A stretch of 64,000 nucleotides of DNA from Isochrysis galbana (taxonomy: Eukaryota > Haptophyta > Isochrysidales > Isochrysidaceae), in assembly GCA_018136815.1 (NCBI GenBank), contig CM030931.1, forward strand, positions 8,358,557 to 8,422,556, in the 5' to 3' direction. This document shows positions 8,785 to 17,205 of the stretch, one piece after another. Under the pieces are notes generated by a model. It made no database searches, was not told the DNA's origin, and saw only the letters and a list, made by a program, of their open reading frames with translations. Numbering within the stretch: position 1 is the stretch's first letter; each line of letters starts with the position of its first letter. The position numbers and the translations under genes are program-made.

Positions 8785-11700
8785 GTCGCCGGCGGGGCCC
8801 ACGTCCGCGCTGTTACCCCGCTACCAGTCCAGGGTAGTGGGCCTGAACGCCACCCACCAAAAGATCGTATTACGCTACGGCCGAGTACTTCTACGGCCTC
8901 CAACCGGTACCCCAAGATTCCCCAAGTTCCAGACAAGCCCTACCACCTCCATCCCCCTCTTTCTCCTGCCCCCTCGCCGATTGCCCCTATTTCTCCCAAT
9001 GCCGATGATTCCATCCTGATTCTCGATATCACGCACGAGTCCTCAAAACCAAGTCAACCGTCACCGCCTCTCTATCAACTCAAGCCGCTCAACCGCTACC
9101 CCCCGCCACTCCCCAAGCATCCCCAGTCCAAGACCTCACGGTCTGCGAAAATCCAGCCGCCGCAGGCCCAATCCAACCTTCAATCCTTCAAATCAAATTT
9201 CGCATGCCCGAGCCACAAAACGTCTCCCGAGTACGAGTCCGAGTCCAAGTCACGTTCAGAATTACCCTCTTCGTCTTACGCCACCGCGAGCCCATCTACG
9301 AGTCTGAGCCCAGTCCAGTCATCACCGGTATCACCAGTCTCCATCGCTACGACGATGGAGGCGCAGTTCTCCGGTACTTCCCCACTTTCTTTCGAGTCCG
9401 AGTCCAAGCCTGTTTTGAGCAAACCCCGTTCTGAGCCATCCGAGTCCGAGTCCGAGTCCGAGTTTACAACGTCACCGAGTCCTACCACGCGGTCGGCCGC
9501 AGGATTAACGGAGCTCCAGCCACCCACTGAGCCTCCGACGACCACTCCTTCCGCGGGAGTGTTCACCTTCGGTCCTCCGCGCCCCGAGTCTGAGTCATTT
9601 GGAATCTCCGGTCACGTCCAGAATCCCAACCACAACCGAGCCCCGTTTCACGAGCCACCGCGTATCGAGTCCAAACACAAGCTGACGCCGAAGCCCTCGA
9701 CGACAGCCACTGTGTCCTTGTCCGAGCCACCGTTCCGAGTCTCGCCGCAGCCGGCCTGCCACTCCAGCAAGCTGCACGCCGCCGAGCCGATCCCTTCCGT
9801 TTCCGTTCCGAGTCCGAGTCCAATCGCACAAGACAGTGCATCCCGAGCCCGCGTAATCAAGCCCGTCACCGAGTCCGAGATTTCGGCCGCACCGAGCCAA
9901 CCGGTGCTGGCCACCGTGCCCCTATTGTCATCACAAGCTTCAGCTTCGTCCTCACCGACGGTTGCGACGCCAGGGGGCTTCACCTTTGGGCTGGCACCGT
10001 CCGTTCCCATTTCGAAAGTGAGCCCTGTTTTCAGTGTCCAGCACGACAGAAACGACGAGTCCGAGTCCGAGTACAATTTAACGTCACCGCGGAGTCCGCG
10101 GTCGACCACCGGCGTTCCCACGCCACCCCATCAACCGAGAGCCATGGAGGAGCTGGCACAGCCGTCTCCTAGCCCTTCTCAAGTTGCCGAGTCTTCCGAA
10201 TTCGAGTCTGAATCCACCGTAATTTCAGCGGTCCATCCACCCGCTAGCCCGAGCCAAGTCCTCCGAAGAATGCTTCGCATTGGAGAACCTCTTCGGTCAC
10301 CACCCACGCCAGCCGCTGCCGCAGAGCCACCACCCTGGCCTCAGCCTTCCCCGCGGCCGGCTTCTACGACAGCCACGTCCCTTCTTTCGTCGGCGCCGAC
10401 CCCGCCGGCGACAGATTGCAACGAAGTCGATGCCGGGCCCGATTCCTCTTCTGATGTGACCATGGAGAGTGACCACAACTCCCTTGCACGTCGAGGAACG
10501 GCCGCCTCCCAAACCGAGCTTCTACGCCCATTGAGCCAACCCAACCGAGTCTCTAAGCCATGCCCTTCACGCCTCTCACCGGTGGTGTCGCGGCCGCGGC
10601 GTCCGTCGCCGCAATCCGACACCCCACCTCTCCGAGTTTGTTCGTCGATCCCGTCCTCCGAGCCCGTCTCCACGTCGTCGATATCCGAGTCTTCTTTCAT
10701 TCGTCCTACGTCGCCGCGGCCACCGGTTGCAGCCCCCAAGCACTGCCTGCCTCTCGATACCACTACCACCGCCATCATGCGCGCGGCAGCGATCAATGCG
10801 TCCGCGATCCAGTCCTTCGATTCCTCTCAAAACAACTCCGATGTCGGCACCCGTGATGATACCCCGTCACCCGCTCTCCACGCTCTCGCCTCTCTTCGTG
10901 CACGAGCGAGCGGCTCTGCGGTGGTATTACCTCGGCACCTCACGGAGGCAGCCCAAGAGCTTCGCCGGCCTCGCAATGGCACCCTAGCCTCGCCTGCCGC
11001 CGCGCTACCCAAGCACTTCGATGAGCTTTGCGCTGAGCTCACGAAGATGAATCAACGAGTCCAAGACGGGCTGACGTCTGGCTGTCACGCACCACGCGTT
11101 CTCGTCGTTGGCGAGACGAGCGGCGTCGTCTCCTCCATGTTCCTACTCGCCGGTGCTGATGTAGCTACGTGCGATTTGTATCCTTTCGAGATCGATTACG
11201 TGCCCCACTTCCAAGGCGACGCGCTTCATGTCCAAAACCTAGGTTGGGACCTAGTCATCGCCCACCCGCCCTGCACGTACCTCTCCGCCGTCAGCAGTCA
11301 ATGGCTCTCCCAAGAACCCGGACGTCGTGCCGCTCTTGAGTCGGCCGCCCGCGTCTTCAAGTCAATGGCCTCCGCCACTGCTCCGTTTGTAGCGGTTGAG
11401 AACCCTCGGATGCATGCGGAAGCTCGCCGTTTAGTCGGGGGGTTGACCCCGACCCAATTCGTCCAACCCTGGGAGCACGGCACTGGACACCAGAAAGCCA
11501 CCGGGTTGTACCTCACCAAAGGGCTGCCGCCCCTCCAGCCAACTTGCGTCGTGGATGGCCGTGAGTCGGCCATGGCTAACCTCTCTCCTTCACCGCACCG
11601 TGGCGCTCTTCGCAGCCGCACCTACGTCGGTGTAGCTGGAGCGATGGCGATCCATTGGATGCCTGTTCTTCTTCGACATTTGAGTCAACAGCGAGACCAG

Positions 11701-11928
11701 ACGTCGACGAAGAAATTGTCCGCGTTAGAGCTACTCGCTTGCGCGCGGTGCAGCCTATTGGACCGGCCTTCACTTAGCTCGACCGAGGCTACCGCCTACG
11801 AGCCGTGGTCGGCTCTTCATCGTTATGAGAGGGGAGGGAAACTAGTGAAGTTTCTTCCGACCCCGTTGTTTCCCGTCCAGCTACTCCCGAGTCAGACAAC
11901 CACGAAGACAAAAAGAAACCCACGATAA
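8785..11928 (+). CDS. Retroelement polyprotein segment with cytosine-C5 methyltransferase-like domain
   Basis: This frame is the continuation of Gag: it is open from 8785, directly after the Gag TAG, and the first ATG is at 9355. Residues 1-570 from that ATG are a Ser/Pro/Glu-rich linker with SESESE runs. Residues about 578-775 form a domain with RVLVVGETSGVVSSMFLLAG (SAM-binding motif I position), DVATCDLYP, WDLVIAHPPCTYLS (catalytic PPC, Cys near residue 640), FVAVENPRMH (the ENV motif) and VQPWEHGTGHQKATGLYLTK. This is the layout of the short phage/bacterial DNA cytosine methyltransferase-like proteins, not of eukaryotic DNMT1/3. The substrate may be the element's own or host DNA. An ATG start is possible, but expression by readthrough of the Gag stop is equally consistent. 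Capture of cytosine methyltransferases by eukaryotic retrotransposons is known in other lineages. Confidence 0.75.
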   Translation, partial: VAGGAHVRAVTPLPVQGSGPERHPPKDRITLRPSTSTASNRYPKIPQVPDKPYHLHPPLSPAPSPIAPISPNADDSILILDITHESSKPSQPSPPLYQLKPLNRYPPPLPKHPQSKTSRSAKIQPPQAQSNLQSFKSNFACPSHKTSPEYESESKSRSELPSSSYATASPSTSLSPVQSSPVSPVSIATTMEAQFSGTSPLSFESESKPVLSKPRSEPSESESESEFTTSPSPTTRSAAGLTELQPPTEPPTTTPSAGVFTFGPPRPESESFGISGHVQNPNHNRAPFHEPPRIESKHKLTPKPSTTATVSLSEPPFRVSPQPACHSSKLHAAEPIPSVSVPSPSPIAQDSASRARVIKPVTESEISAAPSQPVLATVPLLSSQASASSSPTVATPGGFTFGLAPSVPISKVSPVFSVQHDRNDESESEYNLTSPRSPRSTTGVPTPPHQPRAMEELAQPSPSPSQVAESSEFESESTVISAVHPPASPSQVLRRMLRIGEPLRSPPTPAAAAEPPPWPQPSPRPASTTATSLLSSAPTPPATDCNEVDAGPDSSSDVTMESDHNSLARRGTAASQTELLRPLSQPNRVSKPCPSRLSPVVSRPRRPSPQSDTPPLRVCSSIPSSEPVSTSSISESSFIRPTSPRPPVAAPKHCLPLDTTTTAIMRAAAINASAIQSFDSSQNNSDVGTRDDTPSPALHALASLRARASGSAVVLPRHLTEAAQELRRPRNGTLASPAAALPKHFDELCAELTKMNQRVQDGLTSGCHAPRVLVVGETSGVVSSMFLLAGADVATCDLYPFEIDYVPHFQGDALHVQNLGWDLVIAHPPCTYLSAVSSQWLSQEPGRRAALESAARVFKSMASATAPFVAVENPRMHAEARRLVGGLTPTQFVQPWEHGTGHQKATGLYLTKGLPPLQPTCVVDGRESAMANLSPSPHRGALRSRTYVGVAGAMAIHWMPVLLRHLSQQRDQTSTKKLSALELLACARCSLLDRPSLSSTEATAYEPWSALHRYERGGKLVKFLPTPLFPVQLLPSQTTTKTKRNPR

Positions 11929-12082
11929 CCACGACAACGACACGCCACTCCACGCCTCCGAGTCTACTCTCCACGACCCATTCTCTCCATGGACCGCCCC
12001 GCCTCCGGCACGCGCGAGCTCGCCGCGTCCGACGACGCCGACGACTCTCCGGAAGCGGCGCCAACAATGGCAATCATTCGGA

Positions 12083-12934
12083 GTGAACGGGGACCAGAAA
12101 TGGTCCAACGTCACGCTCGAAACCGCTGACGAAATAAGAGCGCAAGCTCTAGCCGGACGAAGCGCCGACGAGGAATCCGACCTCGCCGCTGCCGTCCGAG
12201 CGCCGATCGAGTTCGTGGAAGCCAAAGGCATCCGCGCCGAAGAGCTAGCCTCATTAGTTCGAAGACCCAAGACAGAAGCCCAAGCCCGTCTCGAGAAAGA
12301 TTGGGAAAAGATGTCCGACCACCCGAGGCACCCCACCGACAAGAGAGGCCTGGGCTACACTAGTCCCAAGCTATCACCCTGTACCGCTACCAACGAGGAC
12401 GACGCCTCTAGGCCCTCTGCCACGATAGCGGCAGTCGGAGTACCCGAAGAGACGACGACTACTTTGACGACGAATTCACCCGAGCAACCACGCTGTCGAC
12501 CAACCCCGTCCCCGTCCAACACCATCGCACACGTGACCACGCACCGACCGGAGAGCGTCGTGGATACCCTACCATCTGCCTACCCAAGGCATTGCCTATA
12601 TGTTCGAGACCTGATGGTCTGCCGCTCCGGCGAGGCTACCGGCAAAGAAGGAGTAATCTTAGCCGACTCCGCTCTCACGGTCAACAGCACCCTCGCTGAC
12701 ACCGGAGCTGGCCCGTCGGTCGTGACCACTTCCCTCTTGTCCAGCCTACCCAACGACGCATGCGTCGAGCGGCTGCCGCAAGCCGTAGTGACACCGCTTC
12801 ACGGTCCGGACGGCCTACCTCTTATCGCGCGAGGCAAGGCTCGAATCGTTTTCTCCGTCGGTGGATTTCTCTTTCGTCATACGTTCATGGTGATTGAAGG
12901 CAACCCGATGCTGCTGCTCGGAACGACTTCTTAG
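12083..12934 (+). CDS. Retroelement aspartic protease (retropepsin)
   Basis: The frame is open from before 12083 (RKRRQQWQSFGV precedes it), with no ATG, so it is probably made as part of a polyprotein. An N-terminal helical stretch (ETADEIRAQALAGR...RLEKDWEKMSD) and a low-complexity linker precede a protease: LTVNSTLADTGAGPSVV holds the catalytic Asp (GAC at 12698) in the DTGA motif, and the conserved closing motif is VIEGNPMLLLG. The frame then hits TAG, but in the next frame the sequence continues as GNDFLATHAASIQLASDSAE, the normal ending of the LLLGxDFL motif. One base appears missing at about 12920. Another shift near 13050 leads to VVPVSMTCAQVCPTSANP up to the gap. The protease assignment is strong; activity of this copy is doubtful. 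Confidence 0.8.
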   Translation: MNGDQKWSNVTLETADEIRAQALAGRSADEESDLAAAVRAPIEFVEAKGIRAEELASLVRRPKTEAQARLEKDWEKMSDHPRHPTDKRGLGYTSPKLSPCTATNEDDASRPSATIAAVGVPEETTTTLTTNSPEQPRCRPTPSPSNTIAHVTTHRPESVVDTLPSAYPRHCLYVRDLMVCRSGEATGKEGVILADSALTVNSTLADTGAGPSVVTTSLLSSLPNDACVERLPQAVVTPLHGPDGLPLIARGKARIVFSVGGFLFRHTFMVIEGNPMLLLGTTS

Positions 12935-13264
12935 CTACGCACGCCGCTTCGATTCAGCTCGCCTCCGACAGCGCGGAAGGCTCTATCTCACTCGGTGCTC
13001 CATCCACGGTGGCTTCTCTTGAGGTTGACGGCAGTCCAAGCCCCGACGCTCCGCCGATCTTTCGCGTCTCGACGTCACCGATAGCGTGGTCCCTGTCAGC
13101 ATGACTTGTGCACAGGTCTGTCCGACCTCCGCGAACCCAATCACGACTGACTTCTTCCGAGGGCCGCAAGCCGCCGAAAACGACAACCAGCTAGTCTCCG
13201 AGCCGCTCTTCAACACGGCCGATGAGTTTGCCGCCAAAGCGCCGGCGTCTTGTGGCTCCGAGTA
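12921..13264 (+). pseudogene. Frameshifted continuation of the retroelement protease
   Basis: After the premature TAG of the protease frame, coding content continues in the next frame to a TGA near 13104 (SISLGAPSTVASLEVDG), then in the third frame (LDVTDSVVPVSMTCAQV, DFFRGPQAAENDNQ) into the assembly gap. Reverse transcriptase would be expected past this point but is hidden or absent. Confidence 0.55.
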
Positions 13265-13364
13265 NNNNNNNNNNNNNNNNNNNNNNNNNNNNNNNNNNNN
13301 NNNNNNNNNNNNNNNNNNNNNNNNNNNNNNNNNNNNNNNNNNNNNNNNNNNNNNNNNNNNNNNN
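13265..13364. other. Assembly gap (100 N)
   Basis: A run of exactly 100 N inside the retroelement. The missing sequence may be much longer or shorter and could contain the pol region. Confidence 0.99.
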
Positions 13365-13548
13365 CTAATCTCTATCGCCGAAGCGAGAGGCGAGTGGCCG
13401 CGGCGAGCCGCGGCCCTTCCCTCTTGGCTCTGGCAACCACTGTCTTCTTTTACCTAAATAGGGCCGGAAGACACCTTAGCGCCGGAGGGGAGAGCGGCCG
13501 CTCCCCCCTCCCCTCCCTCTTCCCTCTTCCTCCTGTCGAGTCGAGCGT

Positions 13549-13720
13549 AGCCGGAGGCCGGAGGGCTTCGCGACTTCGCGAGCGGCACCGGCGGCTAGCG
13601 CGGCGCTTTGGCCCTCCTCTCCGCCGGGAGTCGGGTGAATGAAATTCATCTGGATTGGGTCGGGCAACTCCATTTGCGTGTTTGGACTGGGGGACGAACG
13701 GCGAACGACGGGCGATAGAT
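13549..13720. repeat. Dispersed repeat shared with 62945-63130
   Basis: About 170 bp resemble 62945-63130 in the same orientation. Shared blocks include GCGAGCGGCAC, then GGCTAGCGCG, GAGTCGGGTGAA, CAACTCCATTTG/GAAACTCCATTTG and GAACGGCGAACG. Both copies lie within a few hundred bases of a 100-N gap, and this one sits directly after the retroelement. It could be part of a long terminal repeat, but no terminal TG/CA or target duplication was found. Confidence 0.6.
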
Positions 13721-14149
13721 GGCGGGAGAGCTTCATGAGCACCTGTGCCGACAACTGGGCATACACACCTCGTGGAGGACAGAAAATCGTGTGCGTTTTC
13801 GAACGTGTGGCCTCTCAAGGCTCATGGAAGCCATTCTCCAAGTCGTGTGTTATACGTGCCCGTGGGACGACGCCACGTGCCTGATGGCGGCGCGCCCGCC
13901 GTGCCCGTGGTTAGCGGCCGTGTAAGAGGGAAAGGAAATCAATAAAAACCACTATAAAATAAGATGGTTCTATTCGCGGGTATTCTTGTAAACATTGGAA
14001 TGGCTCAACTTTGACTTTGGGAGGTCTCGTGCCGCCGACAGCTCCAGAATCTATATTGTTGTACACGGGCATGTGGACATTTGATGGCTCAACTTCATTC
14101 CGTCCCATATTCGACGGATCGCGACCTAGGCAACGCACGCGAGCCCTCC
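13721..14149. other. Spacer, no gene seen
   Basis: Mixed-composition DNA with no supported ORF or RNA gene. Confidence 0.4.
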
Positions 14150-14315
14150 CCCGACGCCCGACTTAGCGACTCCGCCTTCAGCAGCCAGGGGTGGGGAAAG
14201 GGGCTTTTGGTAGGTAAGGGAGGATAGTAGGGAGTACCACAAGCACTCTGCCTCGTACCGTGCAAGTAGCGGTGATTTTGTCAAGATTCTTTCCATAGTT
14301 AGCACTTACCTACGC
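14150..14315. repeat. Diverged copy of repeat B
   Basis: Resembles 26183-26375 and 55155-55350 in the same orientation: GGGGAAAGGGG, then GGATAGTAGGGAGTACCAC, CTCTGCCTCGTACCGTGCA and GTAGCGGTGATTTTGTCAAG align with the other copies. No protein is conserved across the three copies. Confidence 0.6.
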
Positions 14316-14510
14316 ACTTGTATCTTGTAGCTCACCGCAAGTAGTTACATCATTAGACGAAATGACAAGCATGCCGAGTGAATGAGCCACAACCGGACGG
14401 GTCAGAGGGGAGCAAAATATCAGGGTGAGAGAGGCAGCGGTGGTACAGTGGATGGGTGCTTCCGGGACCCCTCTCCGGTCCAGCGACACTACAAAGCTCC
14501 CCCAAACGTT

Positions 14511-15386
14511 TCACTTCCTCGAGGTCTCGTGCACACGCATCCCTTGCCGTGGCCCAAAGAAGAGAATCAGCGAGTACCTTGATCCCTCAACAAGCCTAGT
14601 CACAGCATGCATGAGTTCTGGACCGTGGGCGGTGACCTCGCCCTCGGCGCGCTCCACTATCGACACACCGTTCCCCGAAATATAAGCAAGGAGCCGCCCT
14701 CCGGAGTGGCGCATGTCATCTGCTAGTGCAACATTGACAGTGCATGCTGCTCGATCGTGATGAAATGGAACCCAGGGCCGAGCACCGGGCGCGTATCGCC
14801 GCACTGTTATCTCGACCTGACCCACGAATTCTGGTGCATTTGGATTGCCATCAGCTTCAGCAGCAGCAGCTTGAACCGTGGCCTTATCTGCTCGTGTCCG
14901 AGAACTCGGATCACGCCTCGCACGCACATGAGCTGGCAGTCGCCACAGGGAGGCCGTGTCTCGCGGGCCAATCAGGGCCTCGAGGCCTGCACGGTCGAGC
15001 ACCAGCTGTGAAGCGAAGGACTGCGCTAGCATGTGGTCTCGAATCTCGTCTGTGCCCGCAGATGGCCTGCCACAGCTGCCACCTTTGCTGTCAAGGTGTG
15101 CATCGACAGCAGCCCGAAGTGCCGCGCACGCACCGCAATCGAGGGCGCTAGGAAGGCGCAGCACGTATGGTGTCTCCTCCGTGTGCACCGAAAGCTCCAG
15201 CGGCAGGCCGTGCAGCATCCTGAGCATCCGCAGACTGCGCAGATTGGCCGCTGGCCGTGGCGGAGGAGGGAGCTCAAGAGCGGCAGCGAGTTCGGTCCTT
15301 GAGATCGTGCTGGGATCCTCGCCATCGACGAGCAAGCGGCGCAAGACCACTGGTAGGCCACGCGCCAGGTCATCATGAGCCGACAT
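14511..15386 (-). CDS. 2-oxoglutarate/Fe(II) oxygenase, prolyl 4-hydroxylase type
   Basis: A 291-residue single-exon protein. The C-terminal half is the 2OG oxygenase core: PFHHDRAACTVNVALADD carries the iron-binding His209 and Asp211, GPELMHAVTRLVEGSRYSL carries the distal His260, and Arg270 should bind the 2-oxoglutarate carboxylate. GGRLLAY is the conserved strand between. The N-terminus (LRRLLVDGEDPSTISRTEL) resembles the DEK C-terminal fold, a small helical nucleic-acid-binding module; this is less certain. Such proteins hydroxylate prolyl residues in peptides, but the substrate cannot be told. No signal peptide is seen, so it may act in cytosol or nucleus. A CT-rich tract (read on the coding strand) precedes the start. 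Confidence 0.85.
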   Translation of the reverse strand: MSAHDDLARGLPVVLRRLLVDGEDPSTISRTELAAALELPPPPRPAANLRSLRMLRMLHGLPLELSVHTEETPYVLRLPSALDCGACAALRAAVDAHLDSKGGSCGRPSAGTDEIRDHMLAQSFASQLVLDRAGLEALIGPRDTASLWRLPAHVRARRDPSSRTRADKATVQAAAAEADGNPNAPEFVGQVEITVRRYAPGARPWVPFHHDRAACTVNVALADDMRHSGGRLLAYISGNGVSIVERAEGEVTAHGPELMHAVTRLVEGSRYSLILFFGPRQGMRVHETSRK

Positions 15387-15469
15387 CGCGTTGGGTCGTT
15401 GCAGTCGAGAGGACTATCCCCTGATCTGGGAGGCTGCGGGCGATCGCGGACCGGCGCACAGCAGCACAA

Positions 15470-15680
15470 CGTAAAGAGAGAGGAGGAGATGGGGGGGGAG
15501 GGGAAGAGGAGGGAGAGAGGGAGCGAGAGAATTAGAGGACCAGAGGGCGAGAGAGACAAGAAGAAGGAGAAGAGAGAGAGATAGAGAAGAGAGAGAGTAG
15601 GGGGAAGCAGGGAGGGAGGGAGGGAGGGAGGTAGTAGAGGGGAAGGGAGGGAGAGAGAGAGAAGAGAGAGGGGAAAATAA
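15470..15680. repeat. Purine-rich tract upstream of the oxygenase gene
   Basis: Almost pure A/G on the plus strand, so polypyrimidine on the coding strand of the minus-strand oxygenase starting at 15386. It matches the pattern of pyrimidine-rich leaders before several other genes in the window. Confidence 0.75.
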
Positions 15681-15789
15681 AAGCAGGGCGATGCTTGGAA
15701 AAAAAGGGAGTCCGTCCGTGAAGTCTTGGTTTGTAGGTTGCAGTGATTAGAGTAGAGATAGAGCTGTGCTCTCTGAAGAGTGCAAAGCA

Positions 15790-15830
15790 AAAATAAACCA
15801 TCTGAAGATTCTGGCGAGAGTATTAGACAG
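15790..15830 (+). repeat. CTGAAGATTC motif, copy at 15802
   Basis: AAAATAAACCATCTGAAGAT followed by TCTGG matches the start of the dispersed CTGAAGATTC family, including the preceding AATAAA. Sequence after it diverges from the other copies, so this is probably a fragment. Confidence 0.45.
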
Positions 15831-16350
15831 CGAGCTTTAGTTTGCGCAAGTGAACGCCAACGGAGCAGCGGCGCGCGAAGACCGGGGAAAAGAAGCAAGA
15901 GGGAAGCCCCCCCCCGCGGGAGAGGGGCGACGCTTCCCTCCTTTTCCCTCGCCGCCGCGCGCCGCCAGCTTCGCCCCAGCACACACACACACACACAAGC
16001 GCTCAAGCTTACCCGCCACCATCCCCTTTTCGCCACCTTGTTTTCTGAGGGTGGAGCGGCATATGGCCTAGCACGAAATAATTAGTCTAGGCCCGCCAGG
16101 CTCCAGGTACCCCACAGAAGCCGCACCCACGGAAACGTGAACAAGGGGCGACAAGCGACAAGCAGCGGACGGAGGCGTTCAGTACTCGCAGGGCGTATGG
16201 GTTCACGTTGACACGCCCTCGAGGGCCGATTACAGTAGCTTGGGCAAGGTGTTAACCCATCTGGCCTCTTACAAGTGTTGACGCAGGGCACAACAAGTGT
16301 TGACAGCACGGTGTTAACGCACTTCCACTCGTCACTGTTGCGGTTGCTGG
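15831..16350. other. Spacer with repeated GTGTTRAC words
   Basis: No gene. A (CA)n tract lies at about 15978-16000. Between 16245 and 16320 the word GTGTTAAC or GTGTTGAC occurs four times at irregular spacing, giving a cluster that could be a binding site or chance. Confidence 0.4.
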
Positions 16351-16449
16351 TTGCTGATTCTGCTTGCTTTAGCGGGCAGCGCGGCAGCGCGCGCGGGGGA
16401 ATGCCCCGACCCGCCACGTCCTTGTGACGAACGAAGCGTGAGTGCCGCA

Positions 16450-16716
16450 TCTGATTCTTGGACAAGCACGGGCTGGCCAAGCACGACAAGCAGGGCCGCA
16501 TGTACGTCAACTTTGTGCTCTTCGCTCGTCGAGAAGAAGGTGGACTCGGATGGCACGGGCGTGCGCCTGGACGCGGATGAGATGCGCGAGCTCAACTTTC
16601 GCAAGTTTGTGTTGAAGAGCTCGAAGAAGGACGAGAAGAAGTGGGCGCAAGGGCGGCGAGTAGCAGACGGAGCCGTTCATGGCCCAAGTTTCGAAACGAG
16701 TTTCACGAAACTCTGA
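16450..16716 (+). pseudogene. Possible decayed coding fragment
   Basis: Two plus-strand frames carry protein-like sequence in succession: DKHGLAKHDKQGRMYVNFVL (about 16459-16530), then VEKKVDSDGTGVRLDADEMR followed by ELNFRKFVLKSSKKDEKKW (about 16529-16650). They need a one-base shift near 16530 to be joined. I do not recognise the family. It may be an exon pair with a tiny unseen intron, or a relic. Confidence 0.25.
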
Positions 16717-16732
16717 CCTGGCCCTAGCAGAA
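16683..16732. repeat. AAGTTTCG-type repeat, copy 1
   Basis: CCCAAGTTTCGAAACGAG, TTTCACGAAACTC and GGCCCTA match the block at about 30940-31012, where the same words occur in the same order. The words are partly self-complementary. Possibly part of a short mobile element. Confidence 0.45.
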
Positions 16733-16857
16733 TCTTCGAAACTTCAGAAGTTTTACGGGGGTCAGGAATAGCAACCCAAAATCGGTTAGAGAAGAGAGAC
16801 TGATCCATCATCCATTCAAATTTAGATCGTGGGCTGTTAGGGAGTTAAACCGCGAAT

Positions 16858-17205
16858 TACATCTTCCTCCTCCTCCTCCTCTCCTCCAGGTACTTCTGCT
16901 CTCACCCCTGCGCGCCCTCTTCTCCCTTCCCCTACTTCTCCTCTCTCTCGCTCCTACTCTTCCCTCTTTCCTTACCAAAGCCTCCGCCTCTCTCCTGTGA
17001 CCCCTCCCCCCCCTCCCCCGGCACCTCTTCTCCTACCACCACCATTTCATCCATCTTTTCCGACATGCTTTAGATTTTATTTCCCCCTCCCCTCCCGTAT
17101 CCAAATACATGATGAGCGACTGCTTTCCCCTTTATCTCTCTCGCCTTCTCTCTCTCTCTGCCTCGGTTCGCCCCTCTCTCTCTCTTTCTCTCTCTCCCGG
17201 CGCAG
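16858..17205 (+). promoter_or_regulatory. Polypyrimidine leader of the 5-phosphatase gene
   Basis: A C/T-dominated stretch runs to the ATG at 17206 and ends TCTCTCCCGGCGCAG. It is the clearest example of a pyrimidine-rich sequence directly before a start codon here. Whether it is promoter, 5' UTR or an intron polypyrimidine tract (it ends in CAG directly before ATG) is not decided by sequence. Confidence 0.5.

Larger units (their letters stand above)
6530..13264 (+). mobile_element. LTR-type retroelement (Gag, methyltransferase-like domain, protease), truncated by gap
   Basis: A 6.7-kb block of continuous plus-strand coding content. A Gag-like region (to 8784) is followed in the same frame by a linker and a cytosine methyltransferase-like domain (to 11928), then, in another frame, by a retropepsin (about 12083-13100). 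It runs into the gap at 13265. Reverse transcriptase, RNase H and integrase are not seen, so the class (Ty3-like, Copia-like or other) cannot be assigned. Long terminal repeats could not be identified. In-frame stops at 7225 and 8782 and frameshifts near 6690, 12920 and 13050 suggest an old copy, assembly errors, or recoding. Confidence 0.8.

Noticed and set aside
13365..13450. Continuation of retroelement pol after the gap
   Set aside because: Frames after the N run are short and lack any reverse transcriptase, RNase H or integrase motif.
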